13,146 bases of DNA from Anaerolineae bacterium. GTDB taxonomy: Bacteria; Chloroflexota; Anaerolineae; Aggregatilineales; Phototrophicaceae. Shown here piece by piece: positions 1 to 7,069 of this stretch. The stretch lies in the NCBI GenBank assembly GCA_028284565.1, contig JANQRM010000241.1, positions 1 to 13,146 of the forward strand, in the 5' to 3' direction. Position 1 is the first letter of the stretch; each line of letters begins with the position of its first letter. A program made the position numbers and the translations under genes. Below the pieces are notes generated by a model that made no database searches, was not told the DNA's origin, and saw only the letters and a program-made list of their open reading frames with translations.

Positions 1-118
1 ATGCCGTCCATGCTTCATCATGCCAGATGCTTTGGGATGACAAATCCACGAGGATAAGCGCAAATATTAGCCCAACAAGAACTGAGAATAGGAGATAATG
101 GTGGGGTTTGGTCATCAT
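1..118 (-). CDS. N-terminus of a GT-C (GT39/ArnT-like) membrane glycosyltransferase, truncated by window edge
   Basis: Reading the minus strand from ATG at 118 (or the adjacent ATG at 115) gives an open frame to the window edge, about 39 residues. A short polar start (MMTKPHHY) is followed by one hydrophobic segment, LLFSVLVGLIFALILVDL. It then reads SQSIWHDEAWTA. A first membrane helix followed by S-(I/L)-W-x-D-E-A-W/Y is the N-terminal hallmark of GT-C glycosyltransferases of the GT39/PMT/ArnT type. In those proteins the Asp-Glu pair lies in the first extracytoplasmic loop, near the lipid-phosphate-sugar site. An in-frame TAG upstream bounds the frame. No Shine-Dalgarno is visible, so the choice between the two ATGs is open. 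The family call rests on about 12 residues and the single helix; the rest of the gene is outside the window. Confidence 0.62.
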   Translation of the reverse strand, partial: MMTKPHHYLLFSVLVGLIFALILVDLSSQSIWHDEAWTA

Positions 119-176
119 AGCATGATCATAGTTGATAGTCGGAAATAAGAGTAGCTAAGATGATAAGGTATTAAAT

Positions 177-191
177 TCATCTTTGAGATGA
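177..191. repeat. Small perfect dyad TCATCT-TTG-AGATGA
   Basis: TCATCT (177-182) and AGATGA (186-191) are perfect inverted repeats around TTG. The left arm also partly pairs with AAGATG at 157-162. The dyad lies between the divergent starts at 118 and 323, so it could be an operator or a small hairpin. It may also be chance in AT-rich DNA. Confidence 0.3.
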
Positions 192-252
192 TTACTTCAT
201 CAACTAGCGTGTTTGATGCTCCATGGTCAAACATAAAAATCCCCTTACATTT

Positions 253-291
253 CATAGAGGATTGACCCTCAGCGTGATACAATCCTCCATG
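253..291. promoter_or_regulatory. 39-bp inverted repeat upstream of the surface protein gene
   Basis: CATAGAGGATTG (253-264) and CAATCCTCCATG (280-291) are 12-bp arms that pair at 11 of 12 positions, including eight perfect inner pairs (GAGGATTG/CAATCCTC). They flank a 15-nt spacer. The element ends 31 bp before the ATG at 323 and is the strongest dyad in this divergent intergenic region. It could be a dimeric-repressor operator or a leader hairpin. A TACAAT hexamer (278-283) overlaps the right arm and may be a -10, but no -35 is found at normal distance. Confidence 0.5.
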
Positions 292-322
292 ATGTCAACC
301 GTAATCGGGGAAAATATTAATC

Positions 323-1339
323 ATGAAACGGCTTTTGTTTTTATTGCTGTCACTTTTTTTGATTCTCATTGTGCCAACGTATGCCGCAACCTGCACCGCT
401 AGTCAAAATGGAGATTGGAATGATCCAGCAACATGGAGTGGCTGTGTTGTACCAGCTACAGATGATGATGTGGTGATTCCATCTGGCATTTCAGTCACGA
501 CGACCACCGTTGTCACGCGTGATGTAGGTACGAGTACAAATGTTCAAAGTGGTGGAAGTCTATCTTCCAACAACACCTTTTGGGCATTTGGAACGTTCAG
601 TAACTCCGGAACCCTATCAGTTGATGGACCGCGTTTCAACAATCACGGGACACTTAACAATTCCGGGACAATTTATGTCAATGCCCTACTGGATTCTGCC
701 ATTGGTAGCGTTGTCAACAACTACGGGACAATCATCGTCAATGCACTATTCGATAACGACGGGACGATGAACAATCGGGGTCTCTACGATAATCGCAATG
801 GTGGCACAGAAAACGAGGGGACATTCAATAACATTCACCCCGGCGAGTATCTGGGTGACCCACCTGTAGCCGGTGCGGTGGCAGGCGATTTCAATCAAAT
901 CGGTGGCGGGAGTTCATCCACAAGCCCGACTTCAACAACGACAGGTTCATCATCGATCATTCTTCCGACAAGTATCACCTCGCCCGATGATCGCCTGAAC
1001 TTCGGACACGGCGACACCTCGCACGGAATCGTGTATTCGCGCTCCGATAATGGGATTACCGTCTATGGCATCAACGGTTCCAGCGAAGGCTATTTGGGTG
1101 TTCATCTACCACTGGATGCAATGCCCGATTGCGACCCACCACCTGCTGAAAATCAATTGCTTGCCAGTAGTGAAGATGGCAAATACAATATCTATCTGCT
1201 GACTACCTGTGAGTATCAAATCAATATCGGACCCGACGCAGAAGGCAAGGTGCAAGTCGTGATTTTTGAAGGTGTGCCTGCCGATATGTCTTCAGTCAAA
1301 TATTATGATTTCAACGTCTATGACATCCTAAGCGGGTAA
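323..1339 (+). CDS. Secreted G8-like, Asn/Gly-repeat surface protein
   Basis: Exported protein of 338 residues, function unknown. A signal peptide (residues 1-21, KR then a Leu-rich core, likely cut near TYA-A) is followed by a stretch like the start of G8 domains, with NGDWNDPATWSG near 29-40 and DDDVVIPSG at 48-56. Residues 80-170 are a degenerate repeat rich in NN-x-GT units (NSGTIYVNALLD, NYGTIIVNALFD), with a 20-residue period also visible in the DNA at 665 and 725. This pattern suits a beta-solenoid, as in adhesins and surface carbohydrate-binding proteins. A Ser/Thr-rich linker (196-220) leads to a compact C-terminal domain (222-338). The style of that domain (DDRLNFGHGD, GKYNIYLL, YQINIGPDAEGK) recalls domains in other Chloroflexota exported proteins, though that is from memory only. 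No sortase motif or C-terminal anchor is seen. GGGGA at 307-311 is a weak ribosome site. The gene appears monocistronic. Confidence 0.85.
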   Translation: MKRLLFLLLSLFLILIVPTYAATCTASQNGDWNDPATWSGCVVPATDDDVVIPSGISVTTTTVVTRDVGTSTNVQSGGSLSSNNTFWAFGTFSNSGTLSVDGPRFNNHGTLNNSGTIYVNALLDSAIGSVVNNYGTIIVNALFDNDGTMNNRGLYDNRNGGTENEGTFNNIHPGEYLGDPPVAGAVAGDFNQIGGGSSSTSPTSTTTGSSSIILPTSITSPDDRLNFGHGDTSHGIVYSRSDNGITVYGINGSSEGYLGVHLPLDAMPDCDPPPAENQLLASSEDGKYNIYLLTTCEYQINIGPDAEGKVQVVIFEGVPADMSSVKYYDFNVYDILSG

Positions 1340-1366
1340 ATACTAGCGCAAAACAGAATCATCATC

Positions 1367-1396
1367 GTAGGGGCGGTTCGTGAATCGCCCTTATTT
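1367..1396 (+). terminator. GC-rich hairpin with T-rich tail (possible dispersed palindrome)
   Basis: GGGCGGTTC (1371-1379) pairs with GAATCGCCC (1382-1390) with one G-T wobble. Pairing extends outward through 1367-1370 and 1391-1394 with two further wobbles, and TTATTT follows. It begins 28 bp after the stop of the surface protein, so it is a plausible rho-independent terminator. The same type of palindrome (GGGGCGATTC/GAATCGCCCC) is known to me as a dispersed intergenic repeat in several bacterial phyla, so it may be a repeat serving as a terminator. Confidence 0.6.
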
Positions 1397-1481
1397 GTTC
1401 GCTTTGACTACCATTTCACCCAAGCATTCGCTCTAGTCTTGCGGTACACTAGGCGCGGAATCAAGGGGAGTTGGCACACTT

Positions 1482-1904
1482 ATGTTGAAGCGACAACATT
1501 CGGATTTTTCGCATCTTAATGCATTAGTGGTAGAAGATGATGCCGGTGGCATGGCGATTATTGGGATTATGATGCGCCATCTGGGAATCAAAGCTTATAT
1601 CAATACCACAGGCGATGGCGTAATCCATATGGCACATGCCATGAAACCACCCCCCGATATCGTATTCTTAGATATTAACCTCCCCAAGACCACGGGTTAC
1701 GACATCCTCAAAGAGCTACGCGCCGATAAGCGATTAAGAGATGTGATTGCAGTCGCTGTCACAGCTCAAGATGCCGACACCGAAATCCCCAAGTGCAAAG
1801 CCGCTGGCTTTAATGCCTACATTGGCAAGCCGATTAGCCGCGTGCGTTTTCCACGTCAACTGCGTCGTATTCTTGCAGGTGAGGATGTCTGGGAAACCTA
1901 TTAA
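1482..1904 (+). CDS. Stand-alone response-regulator receiver domain protein (CheY/DivK-like)
   Basis: A protein of 140 residues that is entirely one receiver (REC) domain with no DNA-binding or enzymatic output. The family markers are in place: acidic pocket E18-D19-D20 (VVEDD), phosphoacceptor D64 in FLDINLP, T94 in AVTAQ and K116 in GKPIS. It would accept phosphate from a histidine kinase or phosphotransfer protein and act by protein-protein contact, as CheY, Spo0F or DivK do. A good ribosome site, AAGGGGAG (1463-1470), lies 11 nt before the ATG. Its 3' end faces the CheR-TPR gene across 123 bp, which makes a chemosensory or phosphorelay link plausible but unproven. No kinase is present in the window. 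The N-terminal 11 residues before the first strand are a short extension. Confidence 0.93.
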   Translation: MLKRQHSDFSHLNALVVEDDAGGMAIIGIMMRHLGIKAYINTTGDGVIHMAHAMKPPPDIVFLDINLPKTTGYDILKELRADKRLRDVIAVAVTAQDADTEIPKCKAAGFNAYIGKPISRVRFPRQLRRILAGEDVWETY

Positions 1905-2027
1905 GATACATGGTAAACATGACTCTAATTCATTAACCATAAACAAGTCAACCGCATATCAGAAACAAATCCCGTATAAGTCGCAGAGTACCATCCACTA
2001 AATATCAATAACTAATAACCTAAATCC

Positions 2028-3413
2028 CTACGCATCTTCGAGGTGACTTTCCAGCAATGCCTCGAAATTCGCCACCGTCATGTCACTCAAATCAGATAGA
2101 TACGCCTCTGAATCGAGAAAGCGAATCGCACGGCGCGCATTATCCCATGCACTGTAGGCTTTCGGCAGATTCCCCGATTGAGCATAGAGATTGCCCAGTG
2201 TAAACGTCGCTAAGGCATGGTCTCGTTCACAATAGAGCGTGGTCTGGAGTGCCTTTTGCGCTTGAATGAGCATGTTCTCTTCCAGATAGAGCATGGCTTT
2301 AAGATAATGTCCATCAGGAAGCAAAGGTTCACATTTGAGTGCCAAATCCACCTGTGCATGAGCTTCATTCAGCGCGCGTCGGCTGGCGAAGATAAACCCC
2401 AACAAGGTATGCCCTTTCGCATGGTCGGGTGTCTCATTTAATAAGTGAAGCAAGAGATGTTCTGCGGTCTCATAGTCTTCAATATGGACGGCATTAACCG
2501 CCATTTGATAGGCAACACGTGGCTCGGAATGACCATTGTTGAGGGGTTTGGTATCACGCTTGGGATTCTTGAGACGAAGAGCATTCAAGGTCTGGGTGAT
2601 GCGCTTCGACGGACGCTGATAAATCGGCGCGCCGGGGAAGCTATGTGTAATCCATCGCGTATGATAATAACGCAGAGCTTCCGATTGACCCAAAACCAGC
2701 CAACCCTCTCGCTTGAGTGATTGATAAAGCACAGTCTCCACTTGTTCTGTCGCTTGATGATGCAGATACAGCAACATATGTCGGCAGAAAATCAAATCAA
2801 AATCATCGCGGGGGGGTGCAAAGGTCACCAGATTCCGTTGCTCAAAATTGACCATATTGTGAATATGGGGCTTGAGAATCTTCGAGTCGCCAAAGTCCTC
2901 AAAATATTGCGTTTGGAAGCGCGGTTGTGTCATCCTAAACGCCCACGGACGGTAGACCCCAGCTTGTGCAGACTGCAAGGACTTCTCATTGATGTCCGTC
3001 CCCAAAATTTCGACATCCCAACGCTCAAAATCGGGCAAAAATTCATAGAGCGTCACCGCCAGCGAATAGGCTTCTTCCCCTGTGGAACAACCCACACTCC
3101 ACACCTTGAGCGACAAGTCATTCGCCTTACGATGGGCAAGGACAAGTTCCGGCAGAATGTGCGTTTTGAGCAATTCAAAATGGCGTTTATCCCGCAGGAA
3201 ATAACTTTCGCCAATCGAGAGCGCATCAAGCAACGATTGCCATACGCTTTCCCGTTCATGCGTCGATTCCAGATGCTCGACCAGCGCGGACATATTGCCA
3301 TTCGATAAGTCATGCAGTATGGTTGCGATGTCGATACTTTGCAAGGTGCGCGCATTGAGTCCCGTTCTCCGAGAGATGAGGTCGATGGCATGTTGCAACG
3401 TCGTTGTGGTCAT
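2028..3413 (-). CDS. CheR-type SAM-dependent protein-glutamate methyltransferase with C-terminal TPR repeats
   Basis: A 461-residue fusion. Residues about 5-270 form a CheR methyltransferase, which in chemotaxis transfers a methyl group from SAM to glutamates of receptor proteins. Motifs in order are GESYFLRD (68-75, usually GETYFFR), SAM-binding VGCSTGEEAYSL (107-118), GTDIN (138-142), DLIFCRHMLLYL (206-217) and LGQSEALR (241-248). The usual Asn of CRN is His here. After a basic linker (about 268-298), four helical repeats with 33-34-residue spacing start near 300, 335, 369 and 402, fitting TPRs that dock partner proteins. CheR-TPR fusions are common in alternative chemosensory systems such as Myxococcus Frz. 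No receptor, CheA, CheW or CheB lies nearby. The gene diverges from the 3500 gene across 86 bp, and no strong Shine-Dalgarno precedes the ATG at 3413. Confidence 0.92.
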   Translation of the reverse strand: MTTTTLQHAIDLISRRTGLNARTLQSIDIATILHDLSNGNMSALVEHLESTHERESVWQSLLDALSIGESYFLRDKRHFELLKTHILPELVLAHRKANDLSLKVWSVGCSTGEEAYSLAVTLYEFLPDFERWDVEILGTDINEKSLQSAQAGVYRPWAFRMTQPRFQTQYFEDFGDSKILKPHIHNMVNFEQRNLVTFAPPRDDFDLIFCRHMLLYLHHQATEQVETVLYQSLKREGWLVLGQSEALRYYHTRWITHSFPGAPIYQRPSKRITQTLNALRLKNPKRDTKPLNNGHSEPRVAYQMAVNAVHIEDYETAEHLLLHLLNETPDHAKGHTLLGFIFASRRALNEAHAQVDLALKCEPLLPDGHYLKAMLYLEENMLIQAQKALQTTLYCERDHALATFTLGNLYAQSGNLPKAYSAWDNARRAIRFLDSEAYLSDLSDMTVANFEALLESHLEDA

Positions 3414-3445
3414 GAACTAGAGACAATCCGTAATTGAGCTACTTC

Positions 3446-3451
3446 ATTATA
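3446..3451 (-). promoter_or_regulatory. TATAAT -10 of the CheR-TPR gene
   Basis: On the minus strand a perfect TATAAT lies 33 bp upstream of the CheR ATG (3413), giving a leader of about 25 nt. The -35 at normal distance is poor (TCACAT). The overlapping plus-strand hexamer TATAAC (3448-3453) could serve the divergent gene, so the two promoters may share this site. Confidence 0.45.
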
Positions 3452-3499
3452 ACGACAACTTACTAAATATGTGATTGAGATTTTCGTCCTGTGACAACA

Positions 3500-6400
3500 A
3501 TGAAACAAATTGGTCTAACCTTACTGTTGATGATGCTCTCAACCTCGCTCGTCGTCGCCCAAGACGAGGACACCTTCATCCCTCAAATCGGCGATGCACC
3601 CATTGCCAGCCGTATTCAAATCTCCGCGCCGAATGAAGATGGAATTGTCACAATTACAGGTGAGGCAGGCGCGGTATATCCTAATGCCGATGTCGCCATT
3701 CGCAACCTCTATACGGACGAAACCGTGATTGGCCGCGCAGCATTCGATGGCAGTTTCACCTTCCAATTGTTGGGTCAAGACGAGACTCCCTATTGGATAA
3801 GCCCATCACCGAGTATCCCCTTTGCCATCCGTGATCAGACCGACTTTATCCCCGGCGGACCTGCAACCATCGTTTATGGACAGCCCGAATCGTCAGCAAG
3901 TGTCTTGCAAATTCAATTCGATGGTGAACTGGCAGGCTGGGATTTTTATCCCTCCGCACAAGTAGCAGAAGGCATCTATCTGCTTAAAAATGGCAACTCC
4001 CTCTATTTCACTGTGGATACCGCATCAGCCGTCGATATTGCCGTTATTTCACTAATACTCGATGATGTTCCCTTCGCACTCACCATCGACACTCTCGGCA
4101 ACTTGACCACCTTCCAACCCACGGAAGCCGAAGAATCTGAGCTAACCGAACTCCCTTTTGAAATTCAGACCAACAGCATCTTTGAGGCGCGCGTCGATGT
4201 CTCATCATGGGAGACAGATGATGTGATAATAGAGTCCGTGCAGGTGATTGATAGTTCGCGTCCTGTTCCGCAATTCGCCTCTGTTGACCAACCGTTACTC
4301 CAACTGGACGAGGCAGAAGGGGTCGTTTATCAACCGAACCCCTTGCGTGAGGACTTTGAACGCTTCTTCATTGGCGATGTTTTGCCGAATGGAATCCGTT
4401 GGCAGGCAGTCGGACGTATCAATCAAGTCGCTTTTGCATCGGGCGATGAACTGGTACTCGATTTAGATGTGACAATGAACGCTCCCAATGTCGCACAAGC
4501 ACTCGATGGCTTACAACTCGGCGGCACACTGACCCTCCATCCCTTCTTTGATAGTGAGGGACAACCCATCTCACAAGGACTTTATGGAGGCTTCGGCTGG
4601 TCATCTGTGAGGACGGAGACCGACTTGCCGATTTCCAATCTTGAGTCGATTCGCTATGAACTCGGCACTGCCATTGCTGATACCAATTATGTCACACAAG
4701 CTGGCACAACTTTGCAATTTGGCTTGCAATTCCGCCTGCCCATTCCCGATGATTTACCATATGGTCTCTATCTACCGACCTTTGCGGGGGCTGTGCGCGT
4801 GAGCGATGGCGACTGGGAAACATGGGACAATTCACTCGTTTTGAGTACCCAAGTGAGTGATGACCAAATCGCCGAAACACGTCTTCCACCTGTCCTCCGC
4901 ATCGGCGACATCGAAACCCCACAACTCCCCACAGGCTATTGGTTGAATCAGCCGAATCAAGGTGTGCGAGGTATTGGTAAATTGGCTTCTAATCAGATTG
5001 GCTGGCAGAGATACACGGACTTCTATCAACTACTACCGGGTAACTATCCCGTCACCCCCTTTGTCTTTGGGATGATGTCCAATCGTTATGGGGATGAAGA
5101 CGCACCTGCCATTCAATTAGATAGCGGTGAATTAAGTATACGAATTTCATCTTTGGATGGCTTTGGAGCAGAATTTAATGATCCCATCACCCAATGGTCA
5201 ATTGGAACAGATAATTTGAATGATACAACTCAGTTTGGACAAAACGCACCTGTCAATCTACCTAGCTTGAGTAGCAATCAAATAAGTCAAGTGATGACAA
5301 TTAATTCCACTTCAGAAATAGCAATTAACGGAATGATTGAAGACCGATGGGGAAATACTTATCGAATTGAAGATGAGCTTTTATTCCTTCCAGCACAAAC
5401 ACTTCTTATACAACCTGCGGTGCTAACCGGTACACCTTTTGAAGTAGGTGATCCTTTTTCACCAAATTTACGCCTTCTGCCAGCAATACCAGCAACTGTC
5501 ATTGAAGTGAGACTAACGATTTATCCACTGGATGGAAGTGAACCAATTGTCCAAGAATGGGAAACGGGAACCTATGCCTTTGGAGTTTTTCAAACTGATA
5601 CACCTTTTGTCATTCCAGTTTCAGGGACATATGTAACAGATTATCGCGCTCAACAGGTTATTGATAGTCAAGTCGTATGGGATGGTCGTTTGCGAACCAT
5701 CGGCGTGATTGCCAACCCAGAGAGTGAACTCATCGTGCATGGTCAGCGCGGGGTGGATGGCTATGATGGTGTGGGACTCGCGTGGTTCGATACAACCGTC
5801 TATCCCAATGATGAACCGAATGCCTCCCAGCGTCCCTATTATCCCTATTTTTCGGGGGATGTCGCCTTCATTCCCGACACGGCCGATAGCGGGATTGTCC
5901 CCTTCTTGACCTTGCAAGATACATCGGGCAAATATCAAACATGGCTCACGGATAACAACCTCAGCCAGACAATGCAGAATCGCGCTTTGCTCAACAGCTT
6001 GCCTTTGCAAAATAGCGAGACAAACCGTGCTTATGGTGTCATCAGTGCTGTCCGACCCGATATTCAATTGCGTCAACTCATACTCGGTGGTGAGGGCGAT
6101 ACCCCCCTTGCTTGGGATGGCGATGACCCCTTCAATCAGCAAACGGGTGCAGGCATTGATGGCAATCGAGCGGGTGATTTTGCCTTCTTATTCGGCGGAG
6201 TTATTGTGCAAAATGAGGATGCCGGAGTCAGCGATGCCAACATCTATGCCTCCCTCGCCATTGTCACGGATGAGAGCCAGCCTGCGCGTGTTGTCCCACC
6301 TTTTCAAGGGGATGGGGCGACCTTGCTCACTGTGAATAATGAAGCCTTTTCGATGTTTTTCCATCCCACTGGCGCACGTCCCGGACAAGTGCTGATGCTA

Positions 6401-7069
6401 GGTGAACGCCTCTCTATCATCGGTCAGGTTGCCCCGACCCTGCCTGCCAAGGTCCGCGTGAAAATTACCTCGCCAACGGGGGATGTGACTCGCTTTGATG
6501 ACATCGCCAACGCCATCGGCTACTTCTATTCGCCAGAGAACGACCTTATCGTGGATGAAATCGGTGCGTGGCAAGTGGAGATAACCACCGAGTTTCGTGG
6601 ACAAACCTCAGCCGAACAGGTGATTGCGCCTTTCCCGTCTGGGGGTGTCTTGGGTGCAATCGAAGATGCTTTTACAGTGTATGTCGTCGATGATTCGCCG
6701 CGCCTAGAACGCTTGACCGTCACAGATGCGGTTACCGAATTTTCACCCGGATTCAATCAGATTCTCTCCGTTGTTGCCCCTGAAAACTGGACAAATCTCC
6801 AAGCCACCTATTCCCTGTCAACAGCATCGCACCTCATCACCGAAGGCGAACTCCCATTCAATGGACGAGTGGTCAATTACACCTTCAACCCCACTCAACT
6901 CTCGCGCCAACTGCCCAATTACGAAGGCAACTTGCCCAATGCAGGCGAATGGGTGTCCGATACGCTCTTGCTAACAATCGCTATTCAGGGAGTTGATGAA
7001 AACGGCAATCCATCCATGCATGTCCGACAATTTACAATCCTACATGACAAGGTGGTGTCGTTTGATTAA
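3500..7069 (+). CDS. Very large exported beta-sandwich protein, function unknown
   Basis: A 1189-residue protein that I do not recognise as a named family. The ATG at 3500 gives a typical signal peptide (MKQIGLTLLLMM...LVVA, probably cut before QDED); the GTG at 3491 would only add three residues. Residues about 30-110 resemble a bacterial Ig-like domain (TITGEAGAVYPNADVAIRN followed by DGSFTF). The rest is mostly predicted beta with many Pro, Asp and aromatic residues and no further membrane helix, lipobox or sortase motif. A late Ig-like stretch lies near residues 975-1040 (GERLSIIGQVAP, KVRVKITSPTG). It is likely an extracytoplasmic binding or scaffold protein. Its 3' end overlaps the start of the beta-propeller cytochrome gene, pointing to shared expression and function. 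No Shine-Dalgarno is visible. An internal low-GC segment (about residues 534-715) stands out in the DNA. Confidence 0.85.
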   Translation: MKQIGLTLLLMMLSTSLVVAQDEDTFIPQIGDAPIASRIQISAPNEDGIVTITGEAGAVYPNADVAIRNLYTDETVIGRAAFDGSFTFQLLGQDETPYWISPSPSIPFAIRDQTDFIPGGPATIVYGQPESSASVLQIQFDGELAGWDFYPSAQVAEGIYLLKNGNSLYFTVDTASAVDIAVISLILDDVPFALTIDTLGNLTTFQPTEAEESELTELPFEIQTNSIFEARVDVSSWETDDVIIESVQVIDSSRPVPQFASVDQPLLQLDEAEGVVYQPNPLREDFERFFIGDVLPNGIRWQAVGRINQVAFASGDELVLDLDVTMNAPNVAQALDGLQLGGTLTLHPFFDSEGQPISQGLYGGFGWSSVRTETDLPISNLESIRYELGTAIADTNYVTQAGTTLQFGLQFRLPIPDDLPYGLYLPTFAGAVRVSDGDWETWDNSLVLSTQVSDDQIAETRLPPVLRIGDIETPQLPTGYWLNQPNQGVRGIGKLASNQIGWQRYTDFYQLLPGNYPVTPFVFGMMSNRYGDEDAPAIQLDSGELSIRISSLDGFGAEFNDPITQWSIGTDNLNDTTQFGQNAPVNLPSLSSNQISQVMTINSTSEIAINGMIEDRWGNTYRIEDELLFLPAQTLLIQPAVLTGTPFEVGDPFSPNLRLLPAIPATVIEVRLTIYPLDGSEPIVQEWETGTYAFGVFQTDTPFVIPVSGTYVTDYRAQQVIDSQVVWDGRLRTIGVIANPESELIVHGQRGVDGYDGVGLAWFDTTVYPNDEPNASQRPYYPYFSGDVAFIPDTADSGIVPFLTLQDTSGKYQTWLTDNNLSQTMQNRALLNSLPLQNSETNRAYGVISAVRPDIQLRQLILGGEGDTPLAWDGDDPFNQQTGAGIDGNRAGDFAFLFGGVIVQNEDAGVSDANIYASLAIVTDESQPARVVPPFQGDGATLLTVNNEAFSMFFHPTGARPGQVLMLGERLSIIGQVAPTLPAKVRVKITSPTGDVTRFDDIANAIGYFYSPENDLIVDEIGAWQVEITTEFRGQTSAEQVIAPFPSGGVLGAIEDAFTVYVVDDSPRLERLTVTDAVTEFSPGFNQILSVVAPENWTNLQATYSLSTASHLITEGELPFNGRVVNYTFNPTQLSRQLPNYEGNLPNAGEWVSDTLLLTIAIQGVDENGNPSMHVRQFTILHDKVVSFD
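5101..5645. other. Low-GC segment inside the large secreted-protein gene
   Basis: A hand count of nine consecutive 60-base blocks (5101-5640) gives about 40% GC, with one block at 30%. Sampled blocks at 4201, 4501, 5701 and 5881 give 47-62%. The frame stays open throughout, codons shift to A/T-ending forms, and open frames on the other strand, common elsewhere in this gene, disappear. The edges look sharp, near 5105 and 5645. This fits a segment of different ancestry or different selection within the gene. Confidence 0.6.
7049..7055 (+). promoter_or_regulatory. Strong ribosome binding site that decides the TTG start at 7062
   Basis: AAGGTGG matches the anti-Shine-Dalgarno partner AAGGAGG at six of seven positions and ends 6 nt before TTG at 7062. 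The upstream in-frame ATG at 7044 has no such site and would put a charged TRWCR stretch before the signal peptide. The site lies inside the last codons of the preceding gene. Confidence 0.65.

Noticed and set aside
262..283. TTGACC ... TACAAT as a sigma-70 promoter for the surface protein
   Set aside because: The spacer is only 10 bp, and both hexamers fall in or next to the arms of the inverted repeat. TACAAT alone may still be a -10.
1905..2027. Terminator between the receiver and CheR-TPR genes
   Set aside because: Only a loose ATGGT/ACCAT pairing with a long loop was found. No stable hairpin or T tract serves either strand.
2721..3308. 195-codon plus-strand frame opposite the CheR-TPR gene
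   Set aside because: The minus strand carries unmistakable CheR motifs over the same bases. The plus frame shows no signature.
5621..6142. 173-codon frame on the minus strand inside the large secreted-protein gene
   Set aside because: It lies fully opposite a gene with a signal peptide and continuous beta-rich coding, has no motif, and reflects the lack of stops in GC-richer coding DNA.
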